Part shown: positions 1 through 6,180 of the stretch, one piece after another
Numbering within the stretch: position 1 is the first letter of the stretch
Layout of the letters: the number at the start of each line of letters is the position of its first letter
Assembly: GCA_007131555.1 (NCBI GenBank)
Contig: SLQH01000225.1
Coordinates: 1-10,708 of the forward strand
Direction: 5' to 3'
DNA: 10,708 nt
Source: Planctomycetota bacterium
GTDB lineage: Bacteria; Planctomycetota; UBA11346
Program-made: the position numbers and the translations under genes
Notes under the pieces: model-generated
Seen by the model: only the letters and a program-made list of their open reading frames with translations
Database searches by the model: none
What the model was told of the DNA's origin: nothing

Positions 1-118
1 CACTAGGAGCCTGTAAGGAATAGACTGACACGTTGCTTGGCGTGGCCTGTGGTCACGCAAACAACATCACACGAAACACCTGATATGTCCCAGGCGCTAT
101 CAACGCACAGTCCCCACT

Positions 119-145
119 CGGAGCACCGGGCCTTGGCCCGTGTGC
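119..145 (+). repeat. 27-bp REP-like hairpin unit inside R copy A
   Basis: Its core CGGGCCTTGGCCCG is self-complementary around a TT centre. Flanking GCAC and GTGC extend the stem to about 10 bp with one bulged base. The same 27-bp unit occurs at 325-351 on the opposite strand (26 of 27 identical) and at 3896-3922 on the plus strand. It may act as a REP-like hairpin or be a structural part of element R. Confidence 0.75.
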
Positions 146-324
146 ATTGGCGGGCGATGATCCTTGAAAGCGACATAGGCCGGAGCGTCGCCTTCATCGC
201 CGTACTCCGCTTGCGATCTTTATCGCCGCACATGACCATGAGTCGCGGCGTCTGCGATCCGTAGCACAGGCGCCATGCCGCCGATCAAGCCAGCGCTGGA
301 AGATAACATGGGGACCGCGCGTAG

Positions 325-351
325 GCACGCGGGCCAAGGCCCGGTGCTCCG
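325..351 (-). repeat. 27-bp REP-like hairpin unit, inverted partner
   Basis: This is the reverse complement of the unit at 119-145 with one mismatch and is identical to the unit at 3896-3922. Homology to the 3896 copy extends well beyond the 27 bp on both sides, because both belong to element R. The inverted pair in copy A spans 119-351. Confidence 0.75.
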
Positions 352-383
352 TGATGGATTTGCGGTGGACAGTGGTCACTGGC

Positions 384-791
384 CAATGGAATTGCACTAA
401 GAATCACATGATTTCTTGGGACTTCGGACACTGACGCATTTTCGGTCATGCCTATGGAATGCGTCATCAGATGTTACCACAGAAGAAGATTCCGATGACA
501 GAGAACGAAATACCTTAAGACCACGGTCAGATGCATAACGGCACTCGAAGGTCGCTGTCCGCAATTCATGCATGATGCAGAGAGGCGGTGCTCATATTTT
601 TGAACTACGAATCTCGCGAATCACGCGAATAAAAACCACAGCAATACACATTTCATGTTCATCTCTTCAATTCGCGAGGTTCGTAGTTGAAATATGCCTT
701 TGAAAACCTGCGAATGAGAACGGTGTCCGTCATAGAATGGAAGATCACGGCCTGACCATTTCTTCAGCAGATCCTGAGTGCAATTCCATTG
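384..791 (+). mobile_element. MITE-like element M, copy 1 (408 bp)
   Basis: The element is bounded by perfect 15-bp terminal inverted repeats CAATGGAATTGCACT (384-398, and reverse-complemented at 777-791). These extend to about 22 bp with two mismatches. It is non-coding, AT-richer than the neighbouring genes, and about 92-93% identical (roughly 30 differences counted by eye) to 4001-4409 in the same orientation. It therefore looks like a non-autonomous element mobilised in trans by an insertion-sequence transposase not present here. Unlike copy 2 it has no matching target duplication: the left flank GGTCACTGGC and the right flank CTATCCGACA differ. That suggests a deletion or recombination on one side after insertion. 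Its right end lies 16 bp from the stop codon of the DUF116 gene. Confidence 0.85.
601..690. repeat. Internal inverted repeat of M copy 1
   Basis: The arms 601-621 and 670-690 are complementary at 19 of 21 positions and enclose about 48 bp. The left arm contains CTACGAATCTCGCGAAT, followed by a direct repeat-like TCACGCGAAT. Copy 2 keeps a similar but more degenerate structure at 4219-4308. Transcribed, this would fold into a long stem-loop. It might influence transcripts running out of the adjacent DUF116 gene, but there is no T-tract to make it a clear terminator. Confidence 0.65.
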
Positions 792-807
792 CCTATCCGA
801 CAGCCTT

Positions 808-1449
808 TCAACAACCAGAAACGGTCGCTTCATCTTCCATGCCCAGCACGACATAATCACGCAGACGGTCGATGTCGAGGCCGGTCAGGCGGCAGCCCTC
901 GCCCAGCAGGGGCACAGCCAGGGCCGGCAGGGCCACCAACGACATCATCGGGAAGACCTTGCGCAGGGTGGTCAGACAGGAGGCTCCGGCAAAGCCCTGG
1001 ATGCGGCCCGACTGGACCAGGGTGAGGACACTGGCCGTGCCTTCACTGATCAGCACCATGTAGCCCAGGCCCTCGGCCCAGGTCTTCAGCTCGCCCAACG
1101 GGCAGCGACCGCAGACCTGGCAGAGCAGGCCCCAGGCATCAGCCTGGGCCGGACAGCAATCAGGATCGCGCAGGCACTGTGGCAGCAGCAGCAGGCGCTT
1201 GTCGACCGGGATGGCGGCAAAATCCTCACGCCAGCTCTCGCTGTTGATGATCACCATCATCCAGTCACGCCAGGTGGCAGGAGCCCCGGCCGCATCCAGC
1301 AGCCGCCGGGCCAGGGCCGCCAGTTCACCCTGGCTGAGCTGCCCGCGCTGGTCCTCGGCCGCCACCAGGGCCCGCGCCGCGGCATGCAGCTGATCGCGCC
1401 TGGCGCGATCCTGGGGGATGGCATCAGCGCAGCCGGCACACGCGGTCAT
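808..1449 (-). CDS. DUF116 domain protein
   Basis: This 213-residue protein ends in a DUF116 domain, a cysteine-rich family of unknown function. Its hallmarks are LPQCLRDPDCC (residues 89-99), then C110-x2-C113-x2-C116 in a CQVCGRCPLGELK segment, an AEGLGY stretch (125-130) followed by VLISEG, and a late GASC cysteine (C158). These cysteines could bind an iron-sulfur cluster or zinc; that is inferred from spacing. Residues 1-85 are a helical, alanine-rich region starting with a CAGC pair. No signal peptide is seen; residues 160-185 are hydrophobic but look like part of the fold. The start codon overlaps the stop of the upstream ferredoxin gene as ATGA, implying translational coupling and a shared redox role. 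The stop lies 16 bp from M copy 1, so the C-terminus after about residue 195 may have been altered. Family assignment is firm; function is unknown. Confidence 0.8.
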   Translation of the reverse strand: MTACAGCADAIPQDRARRDQLHAAARALVAAEDQRGQLSQGELAALARRLLDAAGAPATWRDWMMVIINSESWREDFAAIPVDKRLLLLPQCLRDPDCCPAQADAWGLLCQVCGRCPLGELKTWAEGLGYMVLISEGTASVLTLVQSGRIQGFAGASCLTTLRKVFPMMSLVALPALAVPLLGEGCRLTGLDIDRLRDYVVLGMEDEATVSGC

Positions 1450-2303
1450 GGCGGATCCTGGGGCCGCAGAGCCCGCAACTGGGACGGATCGAGATCGGCC
1501 ACCACACTGCGCGGTACGCCGAGGCGGTCGAGCAGCAGCAGCGGATCGTCCTCGCAGGGACAGGGCTCGCCCGGCGGCAGGTCGCGGGCGAAACGGGGTC
1601 GGGGACCGCCGGCAGCACTGCGTTGGCGCAACAATGAGCAGACATCGCCACCGGCCAGGGCCTGCAGATCAACCCCATGCTCACCCTCGGCCACGGCATC
1701 GCCGTTGATCGGCCGCTCGCCATGACGGGGGAAGATGATGGCCAGCTGGGGGCAGACCCGGGCGCAGGCCGGGCAGCGGTCCTTGCACTGATGGGGTTGG
1801 GCGACCCGGACCCGACCGGCTTCATCACGGTCATAGACCCCGAAGATGCAGAACTGCCGGCACTGGTCGCAATCGGTGCAACGTTCCCGGTCGATGACCG
1901 GAAACCAGGCCGTCCAGCCTGGGGGCAGGTCGGCCGGCGGCGGCGCGACCGGCCCGATCACTGGCGACCCGGCCGAAGACCCGGACCGGGGTGCCGCCAG
2001 CAGAGCCTGGCCGTCTTCACCGCAGCGCAGGTTGGCCCACAAAGCCGGGCCCGGATCCTGTCCGGCCTGGGCGAACAAGGCCTGGACGGCACGCGGGAAG
2101 CAGGCCCCGATGCGCAGGTCGGCCGCCGCCGCACACCGGGCCAGCAGGGGATCGGCGCGCGCCGCCAGATGACAGAGGTCATCGACCACCAGGACCGTCC
2201 AGCCCTGTTCGTCGGCCGCCGCCGCCACGGCCGTGACCGCCGCCTCCGGCACCAGGCCGGCCTGGACACAACGGCACAGCAGGACCACCGGAGCCTCAGG
2301 CAT
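1446..2303 (-). CDS. Ferredoxin-like 2[4Fe-4S] protein with HdrA-like cysteine N-terminus
   Basis: This 285-residue cytoplasmic iron-sulfur protein has two parts. Residues 1-85 carry C10-R-C12, a DLC motif (C44) and an ACFPRAVQALF segment (C68). This order and spacing resemble the N-terminal cysteine module of heterodisulfide reductase HdrA proteins. After a proline/glycine-rich linker (about 100-130), a dicluster ferredoxin follows: C142-x2-C145-x2-C148-x3-C152 and C173-x3-C177-x2-C180-x3-C184-P. A conserved-looking PINGD follows. The first motif lacks the usual proline after its last cysteine. The tail holds a CPCEDDP stretch. The start is supported by a strong GAGGAGGG upstream (complement of about 2308-2315). 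It is the first gene of a two-gene operon with the DUF116 gene and is divergent from the FAD oxidoreductase. Electron transfer between a flavoenzyme and the DUF116 protein is a reasonable inference; the substrate is unknown. Confidence 0.8.
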   Translation of the reverse strand: MPEAPVVLLCRCVQAGLVPEAAVTAVAAAADEQGWTVLVVDDLCHLAARADPLLARCAAAADLRIGACFPRAVQALFAQAGQDPGPALWANLRCGEDGQALLAAPRSGSSAGSPVIGPVAPPPADLPPGWTAWFPVIDRERCTDCDQCRQFCIFGVYDRDEAGRVRVAQPHQCKDRCPACARVCPQLAIIFPRHGERPINGDAVAEGEHGVDLQALAGGDVCSLLRQRSAAGGPRPRFARDLPPGEPCPCEDDPLLLLDRLGVPRSVVADLDPSQLRALRPQDPP

Positions 2304-2341
2304 GACGCCCTCCTCGGCCCTGGCGATCGGCCCGGCCTCGG

Positions 2342-2387
2342 CTGTCAGGGTGGATCATGGGCATGACAGGCACTGTCGGCCTGACAG
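2342..2387. promoter_or_regulatory. Repeated TGACAG/CTGTCA motifs between divergent genes (possible operator)
   Basis: The 148-bp divergent intergenic region (2304-2451) holds CTGTCAGG (2342-2349) and its perfect inverted partner CCTGACAG (2380-2387). Between them lies a palindrome GACAG-GCA-CTGTC (2365-2377). TGACAGGC also occurs as a direct repeat at 2364-2371 and 2382-2389, 18 bp apart. Three full TGACAG/CTGTCA half-sites and one partial one in 48 bp suggest a regulator binding region controlling both genes. No convincing -35/-10 pair is visible. The operator role is inferred from repetition and position. Confidence 0.4.
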
Positions 2388-2440
2388 GCTCCAGGCAACC
2401 GGCGATTGCCCGGCGTTGACCGGCCATAGGGTGCAGGACC

Positions 2441-2445
2441 AGGAG
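2441..2445 (+). promoter_or_regulatory. Ribosome binding site deciding the FAD oxidoreductase start
   Basis: AGGAG lies 6 bases before the ATG at 2452. The reading frame is open upstream to 2233, but that extension covers the divergent regulatory region and encodes a low-complexity sequence unlike an oxidoreductase N-terminus. The start is therefore placed at 2452. Confidence 0.8.
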
Positions 2446-2451
2446 CAGCCC

Positions 2452-3768
2452 ATGACCACCACCACCTACAGCATCGACATCCCCATCCGTGACCAGGTCG
2501 ATGTCCTGGTCTGCGGCGGCGGCCCGGCCGGAGTGGCGGCGGCCCTGGCGGCCGCTGGCCAGGGGGCCACGGTCCACATCATTGAGAACAGCAACTGCCT
2601 GGGCGGCATGGGGACCATCGGTCTGGTACCGGCCTTCATGCCCTTCACCGACGGCGTCAACTTCCTGGCCGGCGGCATCGGCCGCCTAGTGCTGGACCGC
2701 CTGGAGGCTGCCGGGGGGGTATGGCCCAGCGAACGGGGCACCACGGTGCCGATCAAGCCGGAGGTCCTCAAGCGGGTCTATGACGATCTGTGCGAAGAGG
2801 CCGGGGTCGCGGTCACCTTCCATGCCCGGGCCATCGACGTCCAGCGCCAAGCTGGCCGGATCGAGCGGGTGATCTGCGCCGCCAAGTCGGGCCTGTTCGC
2901 CATCGCCGCCAAGGCCGTGGTCGACGGCACCGGCGATGGCGACATCTGCGCCCACGCCGGGGCCCCCTTCGACCTCGGCGACGAGCATGGGGCGATGATG
3001 CCCACCACCCTGTGCAGCATCTGGGCCGAGGTCGACTGGCAGGCCTACGAAGCCGCCGGCAGCCCCAGCGTCGAGGGCCGTATCGAAGAGGCCCTGGCCG
3101 ACGGGGTGCTCAGCGTCGAAGACCGCCACCTGCCCGGCATGTGGCCGACCGCCGCCCGCATCGGCGGCGGCAACGTCGGCCACTGCTTCGCCTGCGACGG
3201 TACCGACGAACGGTCGCTGACCGCCGCCTACATCTGGGGCCGCCGGTCGATGCGGGAGTACGAACAGTACTACCGCCGCTACATCCCCGGCCACGAGCAG
3301 GTCGAACTGGTGGCCACCGCCGCCCTGATGGGGGTGCGCGAGACCCGCCGCATCCGGGGCGACTACCAGCTCAACAGCGCCGACTTCCGTCCTGACTCCT
3401 CGTTCCCGGATGAGATCGGCCGCTTCAGCTACCCCATCGACATCCATCTGGCCAAGCCCGACAAGGCCAGCTTCGACGAGCACAAACGCCTGTTCACCGG
3501 CGGCCGCCTGGGCCGCGGCGAACATTACGGCATCCCCTACCGCATCCTCACCCCCCAGGGCCTGGACAACGTCCTGGTCGCCGGCCGCTGTGTCTCAACC
3601 GACAGGTCCATGCAGGCCTCGATCCGGGTCATGCCCGGCTGCTTCATCACCGGCCAGGCGGCCGGCATCGCCGCCGCCATGGTCGCCGCCGGCTGCCCCG
3701 ACATCCGGGCCGTGGACATCACCGACCTCCAGGCCCGCCTGCGCCGCCTCGGCGCCTTCCTGCCCTGA
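2452..3768 (+). CDS. FAD-dependent oxidoreductase (PF12831-like)
   Basis: This 438-residue flavoprotein opens with a Rossmann dinucleotide-binding motif, VDVLVCGGGPAG (GGGPAG at 22-27). It is followed by ATVHIIE, with E45 expected to bind the FAD ribose, and a CLGGMGT turn (49-55). A second FAD signature, DGTGDGD, is at 158-164. The C-terminal FAD-contact region NVLVAGRCVS begins at residue 373 and runs into a MPGCFITGQAAGIAAA helix. This is the layout of the FAD_oxidored family, common in PVC bacteria and related to fumarate reductase/thiazole-type flavoproteins. No signal peptide is present, so it acts in the cytoplasm. It is divergent from the ferredoxin-DUF116 operon across a motif-rich intergenic region, suggesting co-regulation and possibly electron exchange with the ferredoxin. 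The substrate cannot be read from sequence. It begins at the ATG preceded by AGGAG. Confidence 0.88.
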   Translation: MTTTTYSIDIPIRDQVDVLVCGGGPAGVAAALAAAGQGATVHIIENSNCLGGMGTIGLVPAFMPFTDGVNFLAGGIGRLVLDRLEAAGGVWPSERGTTVPIKPEVLKRVYDDLCEEAGVAVTFHARAIDVQRQAGRIERVICAAKSGLFAIAAKAVVDGTGDGDICAHAGAPFDLGDEHGAMMPTTLCSIWAEVDWQAYEAAGSPSVEGRIEEALADGVLSVEDRHLPGMWPTAARIGGGNVGHCFACDGTDERSLTAAYIWGRRSMREYEQYYRRYIPGHEQVELVATAALMGVRETRRIRGDYQLNSADFRPDSSFPDEIGRFSYPIDIHLAKPDKASFDEHKRLFTGGRLGRGEHYGIPYRILTPQGLDNVLVAGRCVSTDRSMQASIRVMPGCFITGQAAGIAAAMVAAGCPDIRAVDITDLQARLRRLGAFLP

Positions 3769-3777
3769 ACCGGCCCG

Positions 3778-3790
3778 GCCCACAATGGGC
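3778..3790 (+). terminator. Weak hairpin after the FAD oxidoreductase
   Basis: GCCCA-CAA-TGGGC forms a 5-bp stem 9 bases after the stop codon, with GGCC segments outside it that could add further pairing. No T-run follows, so a rho-independent terminator is doubtful. Confidence 0.25.
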
Positions 3791-3895
3791 TGGCCTGTCG
3801 TCCGAGAGTCGGTAAGAAATAAGCTGACAGATCGCCGGGCGAGGCCCTTTCGGCCCCGGACTCGCCATTCACCACCGCCCATCACAAAGCCATCA

Positions 3896-3922
3896 CGGAG
3901 CACCGGGCCTTGGCCCGCGTGC
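3896..3922 (+). repeat. 27-bp REP-like hairpin unit in R copy B
   Basis: This is identical to the unit at 325-351 (reverse strand) and 26 of 27 identical to 119-145. The core is CGGGCCTTGGCCCG. Its would-be inverted partner in copy B survives only as the degenerate CCAAGGACCGGTGTTCC near 4476-4492. Confidence 0.75.
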
Positions 3923-3990
3923 CGACGCGTGGCTCCCATGTATTCGCCAAGTGTCATCCTGATCGGCAGCAGGCCCCTTGCACTACGGCT

Positions 3991-4000
3991 CGTAGACACC
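3991..4000 (+). repeat. 10-bp target duplication, left copy
   Basis: CGTAGACACC immediately precedes M copy 2 and is repeated exactly at 4410-4419 directly after it. The homologous position in R copy A (247-256, reverse strand) reads CGCAGACGCC once only, which is the unoccupied state. Confidence 0.85.
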
Positions 4001-4409
4001 CAATGGAATTGTACTAAGAACCACATGATTTCTTGGGAGTTCGGACACTGACGCATTTTCGGTCATACCTATGGAATGCGTCATCAGATGTGACCACAGA
4101 AGAAGATTCCGATGACAGAGAACGAAATCCCTTAAGACCACGGTCAGATGCATAAGGGTACTCGGAGGTCGCTGTCCGCAATTGATGCATGATGTAGAGA
4201 GGCGGTGTTCAGATTTTTGAATCTACGAATCACGCTAATCACGCGAATGAAAACCACAGCAATACATATTTCATATTCATCTCTTCATTTCGCGAGATTC
4301 GTAGTTGAAATATGCCTTTGAAAACCTGCGAATGAGAACTGTGTCCGTCATGGAACGGAAGATCACTACCTGACCATTGCTTTAGCAGATCCTCAGCGCA
4401 ATTCCATTG
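4001..4409 (+). mobile_element. MITE-like element M, copy 2 (409 bp)
   Basis: The ends are CAATGGAATTG at 4001 and its reverse complement ending at 4409. It is collinear with copy 1 (384-791), with about 30 substitutions and one 1-bp difference. It is flanked by the exact 10-bp duplication CGTAGACACC and sits inside R copy B, so insertion by transposition is well supported. It has no coding capacity. A 10-bp duplication falls in the range reported for some IS4-family groups, but the parent insertion sequence is not identified here. Its ends are more diverged than those of copy 1 (CAATGGAATTGTACT versus CAATGGAATTGCGCT), so it may no longer be mobile. Confidence 0.9.
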
Positions 4410-4419
4410 CGTAGACACC
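4410..4419 (+). repeat. 10-bp target duplication, right copy
   Basis: CGTAGACACC, the exact repeat of 3991-4000, begins directly after the last base of M copy 2. Element R sequence resumes immediately afterwards. Confidence 0.85.
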
Positions 4420-4508
4420 GCGCCTCGTGATCATAGCGCCGCCCCAGCCTCTACCGGCCTCAAGAATCATCGCCGCCAAGGACCGGTGTTCCAGGTAAAG
4501 GTGCATGC

Positions 4509-6065
4509 TTAAGAGCCGACATCGCCACCCTGCCCGGCCCGGAAGGCCCGGACCCGTTCCAGGGCCCGGCGCCAGTCGGGCGGGGTCTGGCCGAAACTGC
4601 GGGCGTCGCCCTCAATCGGCACCACGTCGCAGGTCTCCTGGTACCAGGTCAGGGTGCGTTCGCGCAGGGCCAGCAGGTCCTCACGATAGGCCGGATCATC
4701 GATGACATTGACCAGTTCATCAGGGTCGCACTCCAGATCATAGAGCTCGTCGCGCTCGTAGATGCGCCGGACGTATTTGCGGGTCGCGGTCCGGCACATG
4801 GTGGCCTTGCCATGGGCATCGCTGGTCTCATCGGTCTGGACGCTGTTGCGCGGCCAGTACAGCGAATCGCTGGGCACAGCATGGACCGATTGCAGCTCCA
4901 TGGCCTGATATTCACCCCGCAGCCGCCCGCCCTCACAGAACACCGCATCGCGATGCCCCTCGGTCGCCCCCTGCAGGCAGGGTCGCAGGCTGCGACCGAA
5001 GTGCCAGTAGGACGGTTCGACCCCGGCCAGGTCATAGATCGTGGCCGGCACGTCGATCAGCTCCACCAGGCCATCACAGACCCGGGGCTGCACCCCCACG
5101 GCTGCCGGCGGCTTGATCACCAGCGGCACCCGGCTGATGCGATCCTCGAAGGAGTTCTGGCACTTCTCGACCAGACCGTAGTCACCGGTGTAGTCGCCAT
5201 GATCGGAGAAGTTGAACAGGGCCGTCTCATCATAGATGCCGGCCTGCCTGAGGGCGGCCACGATCATGCCCCACTGATGGTCAAGGCGGGCGATCATGGC
5301 ATAGTAGGTGGCCCGGACCTCACGCCACCAGGCGTCATCCCGCTCCTGCTGCCGCTGGCGCTGGTGGATGGCTCCCAGGATCGCGCTCTTCTGGGACCAG
5401 TCCGGCACCGGCGCCGGCGGCGGCAGGGCCTGGCGATCGATCATCGACAGCCACGGTTCTTCACAGGCATAGGGCGGATGCGGGAACTGCAAGGGCAGGA
5501 AGATGCACAAGGGCTGATCCTTGGGGCCATGGAGGATCTCATCGACCGCCCCCCGCACCATGTTCCAGTCATGATCATGCAGGTCCTCGCCCTCCGGCAG
5601 GTCGATACGACCATACTGGAAGGAATACCATTGCGACCCCTCGGGATCACCACGCCAGGCCCGTTCACCATGGGTATTGGGCCCGTTCCAGCGCTCGGGG
5701 CTATAGTAGACGTCAACGCTGCGCTCGACCCCATGCTGACCGGCCAGAAGATCGTTCTTGCCCCCCCACCACACCCGATAGCCGGCCCGCCGCAGCTCGT
5801 CGAGCAGCATCGGTTCATGAGGCTGGAGCATGTGGAACATGGTCCGATGGCCCAGGGTATGGGGATACAGACCGGTCATGAACGAGCAGCGCGATGGCGT
5901 ACACACCGGATTCTGGCAGAAGGCCCAGCGGAAGGACACCGCATCCTCGCTGACGCTGCGGTCCAGATGCGGGGTCACCGCTCCCGAATCACCATGGCAG
6001 CCCATGACCCCGCCATACCACTGGTCAGGATTGAAGATGACGATGTGGGGCCGCGACTGGGACAT
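4509..6065 (-). CDS. Sulfatase (type I, Cys-type)
   Basis: This 518-residue sulfatase hydrolyses sulfate esters, most likely on a polysaccharide fragment. The activation motif is C55-T-P-S-R59, followed by SFMTGLYPH; C55 would be converted to formylglycine by a maturase encoded elsewhere. The metal-binding SDHGD segment is at 287-291 (D288, H289), with VEK (K301) after it. The N-terminus reads FNPDQ where many sulfatases have a DD pair, and WWGGKND (K103) replaces the usual GKWH; both look like subfamily variants rather than damage. No signal peptide is evident from this start, so it may act in the cytoplasm on imported oligosaccharides, although PVC sulfatases are often exported. It lies downstream of the lyase gene on the same strand, 379 bp apart. 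The frame is open to 6158, but the ribosome binding site supports 6065. Family certain; substrate unknown. Confidence 0.92.
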   Translation of the reverse strand: MSQSRPHIVIFNPDQWYGGVMGCHGDSGAVTPHLDRSVSEDAVSFRWAFCQNPVCTPSRCSFMTGLYPHTLGHRTMFHMLQPHEPMLLDELRRAGYRVWWGGKNDLLAGQHGVERSVDVYYSPERWNGPNTHGERAWRGDPEGSQWYSFQYGRIDLPEGEDLHDHDWNMVRGAVDEILHGPKDQPLCIFLPLQFPHPPYACEEPWLSMIDRQALPPPAPVPDWSQKSAILGAIHQRQRQQERDDAWWREVRATYYAMIARLDHQWGMIVAALRQAGIYDETALFNFSDHGDYTGDYGLVEKCQNSFEDRISRVPLVIKPPAAVGVQPRVCDGLVELIDVPATIYDLAGVEPSYWHFGRSLRPCLQGATEGHRDAVFCEGGRLRGEYQAMELQSVHAVPSDSLYWPRNSVQTDETSDAHGKATMCRTATRKYVRRIYERDELYDLECDPDELVNVIDDPAYREDLLALRERTLTWYQETCDVVPIEGDARSFGQTPPDWRRALERVRAFRAGQGGDVGS

Positions 6066-6072
6066 GGTGCAT

Positions 6073-6077
6073 CCTCC
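6073..6077 (-). promoter_or_regulatory. Ribosome binding site deciding the sulfatase start
   Basis: On the minus strand GGAGG lies 7 bases before the ATG at 6065. An upstream in-frame ATG at 6158 would add 31 residues that contain this site in their coding sequence and show no clean signal peptide, so 6065 is preferred. Confidence 0.75.
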
Positions 6078-6180
6078 GCAGGAAGATGCTGCGAGGATAT
6101 GGAGACGAGGCAAGGCCGGCCACATCAATGCCGGACGCCATGGATGAACCAGCCCCACACCAGGACACTCATTACAGGAG

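Larger units (their letters stand above)
7..383 (-). repeat. Degenerate non-coding repeat element R, copy A (truncated)
   Basis: No credible gene lies here. Read on the minus strand, this stretch aligns with 3864-4492 once the M insertion there is removed. Positions 383 down to 247 match 3864-4000 without gaps (137 bp each, roughly 70-80% identity by eye), and the match resumes in pieces to the hairpin at 119-145. At its outer end, 7-30 carries GTAAGGAATAGACTGACA, which matches 3806-3829 at 19 of 24 positions. Because the two copies lie in opposite orientation, these two sites are the opposite ends of one element and so form its terminal inverted repeats. Copy A stops exactly where M copy 1 begins, so its other end (about 54 bp plus a terminal repeat) is missing. 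The reconstructed parent would be about 430 bp and non-coding. The transposase family is not identifiable here. Confidence 0.7.
3806..4492 (+). repeat. Element R, copy B, split by M copy 2
   Basis: The left end carries GTAAGAAATAAGCTGACA (3812-3829), which matches the outer end of copy A as a terminal inverted repeat. The stretch 3864-4000 aligns without gaps to copy A read in reverse. After the M insertion, homology resumes at 4420 (GCGCCTCGTGATCAT versus GCGACTCATGGTCAT), again at 4460-4478 (TCAAGAATCATCGCC), and ends with ACCGGTGTTCC near 4492. Copy B lacks about 40 bp and part of the second hairpin relative to copy A, and it has lost the right terminal repeat. It fills the space between the FAD oxidoreductase and sulfatase genes, ending 16 bp from the sulfatase stop. 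No gene is seen in 3769-4508. Confidence 0.7.

Noticed and set aside
778..1725. Open frame on the plus strand (315 codons)
   Set aside because: It is low-complexity, Q/G/R-rich and antisense to the DUF116 and ferredoxin genes; it starts inside the end of M copy 1 by chance.
2233..2451. Upstream extension of the FAD oxidoreductase
   Set aside because: It would overlap the divergent ferredoxin start and the motif-rich intergenic region. AGGAG before 2452 and a normal Rossmann N-terminus support the shorter form.
384..4409. Composite transposon: redox genes carried between two direct M copies
   Set aside because: Copy 2 has its own complete 10-bp duplication and no duplication links the outer flanks of the pair, so the copies inserted independently. 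Homologous deletion between them remains possible but is not evidence of joint transposition.
6066..6158. N-terminal extension of the sulfatase as a lipoprotein signal
   Set aside because: The stretch ending in LAASSC lacks a proper lipobox residue at -3 and no basic-hydrophobic signal is clear, whereas GGAGG sits correctly before the 6065 start.
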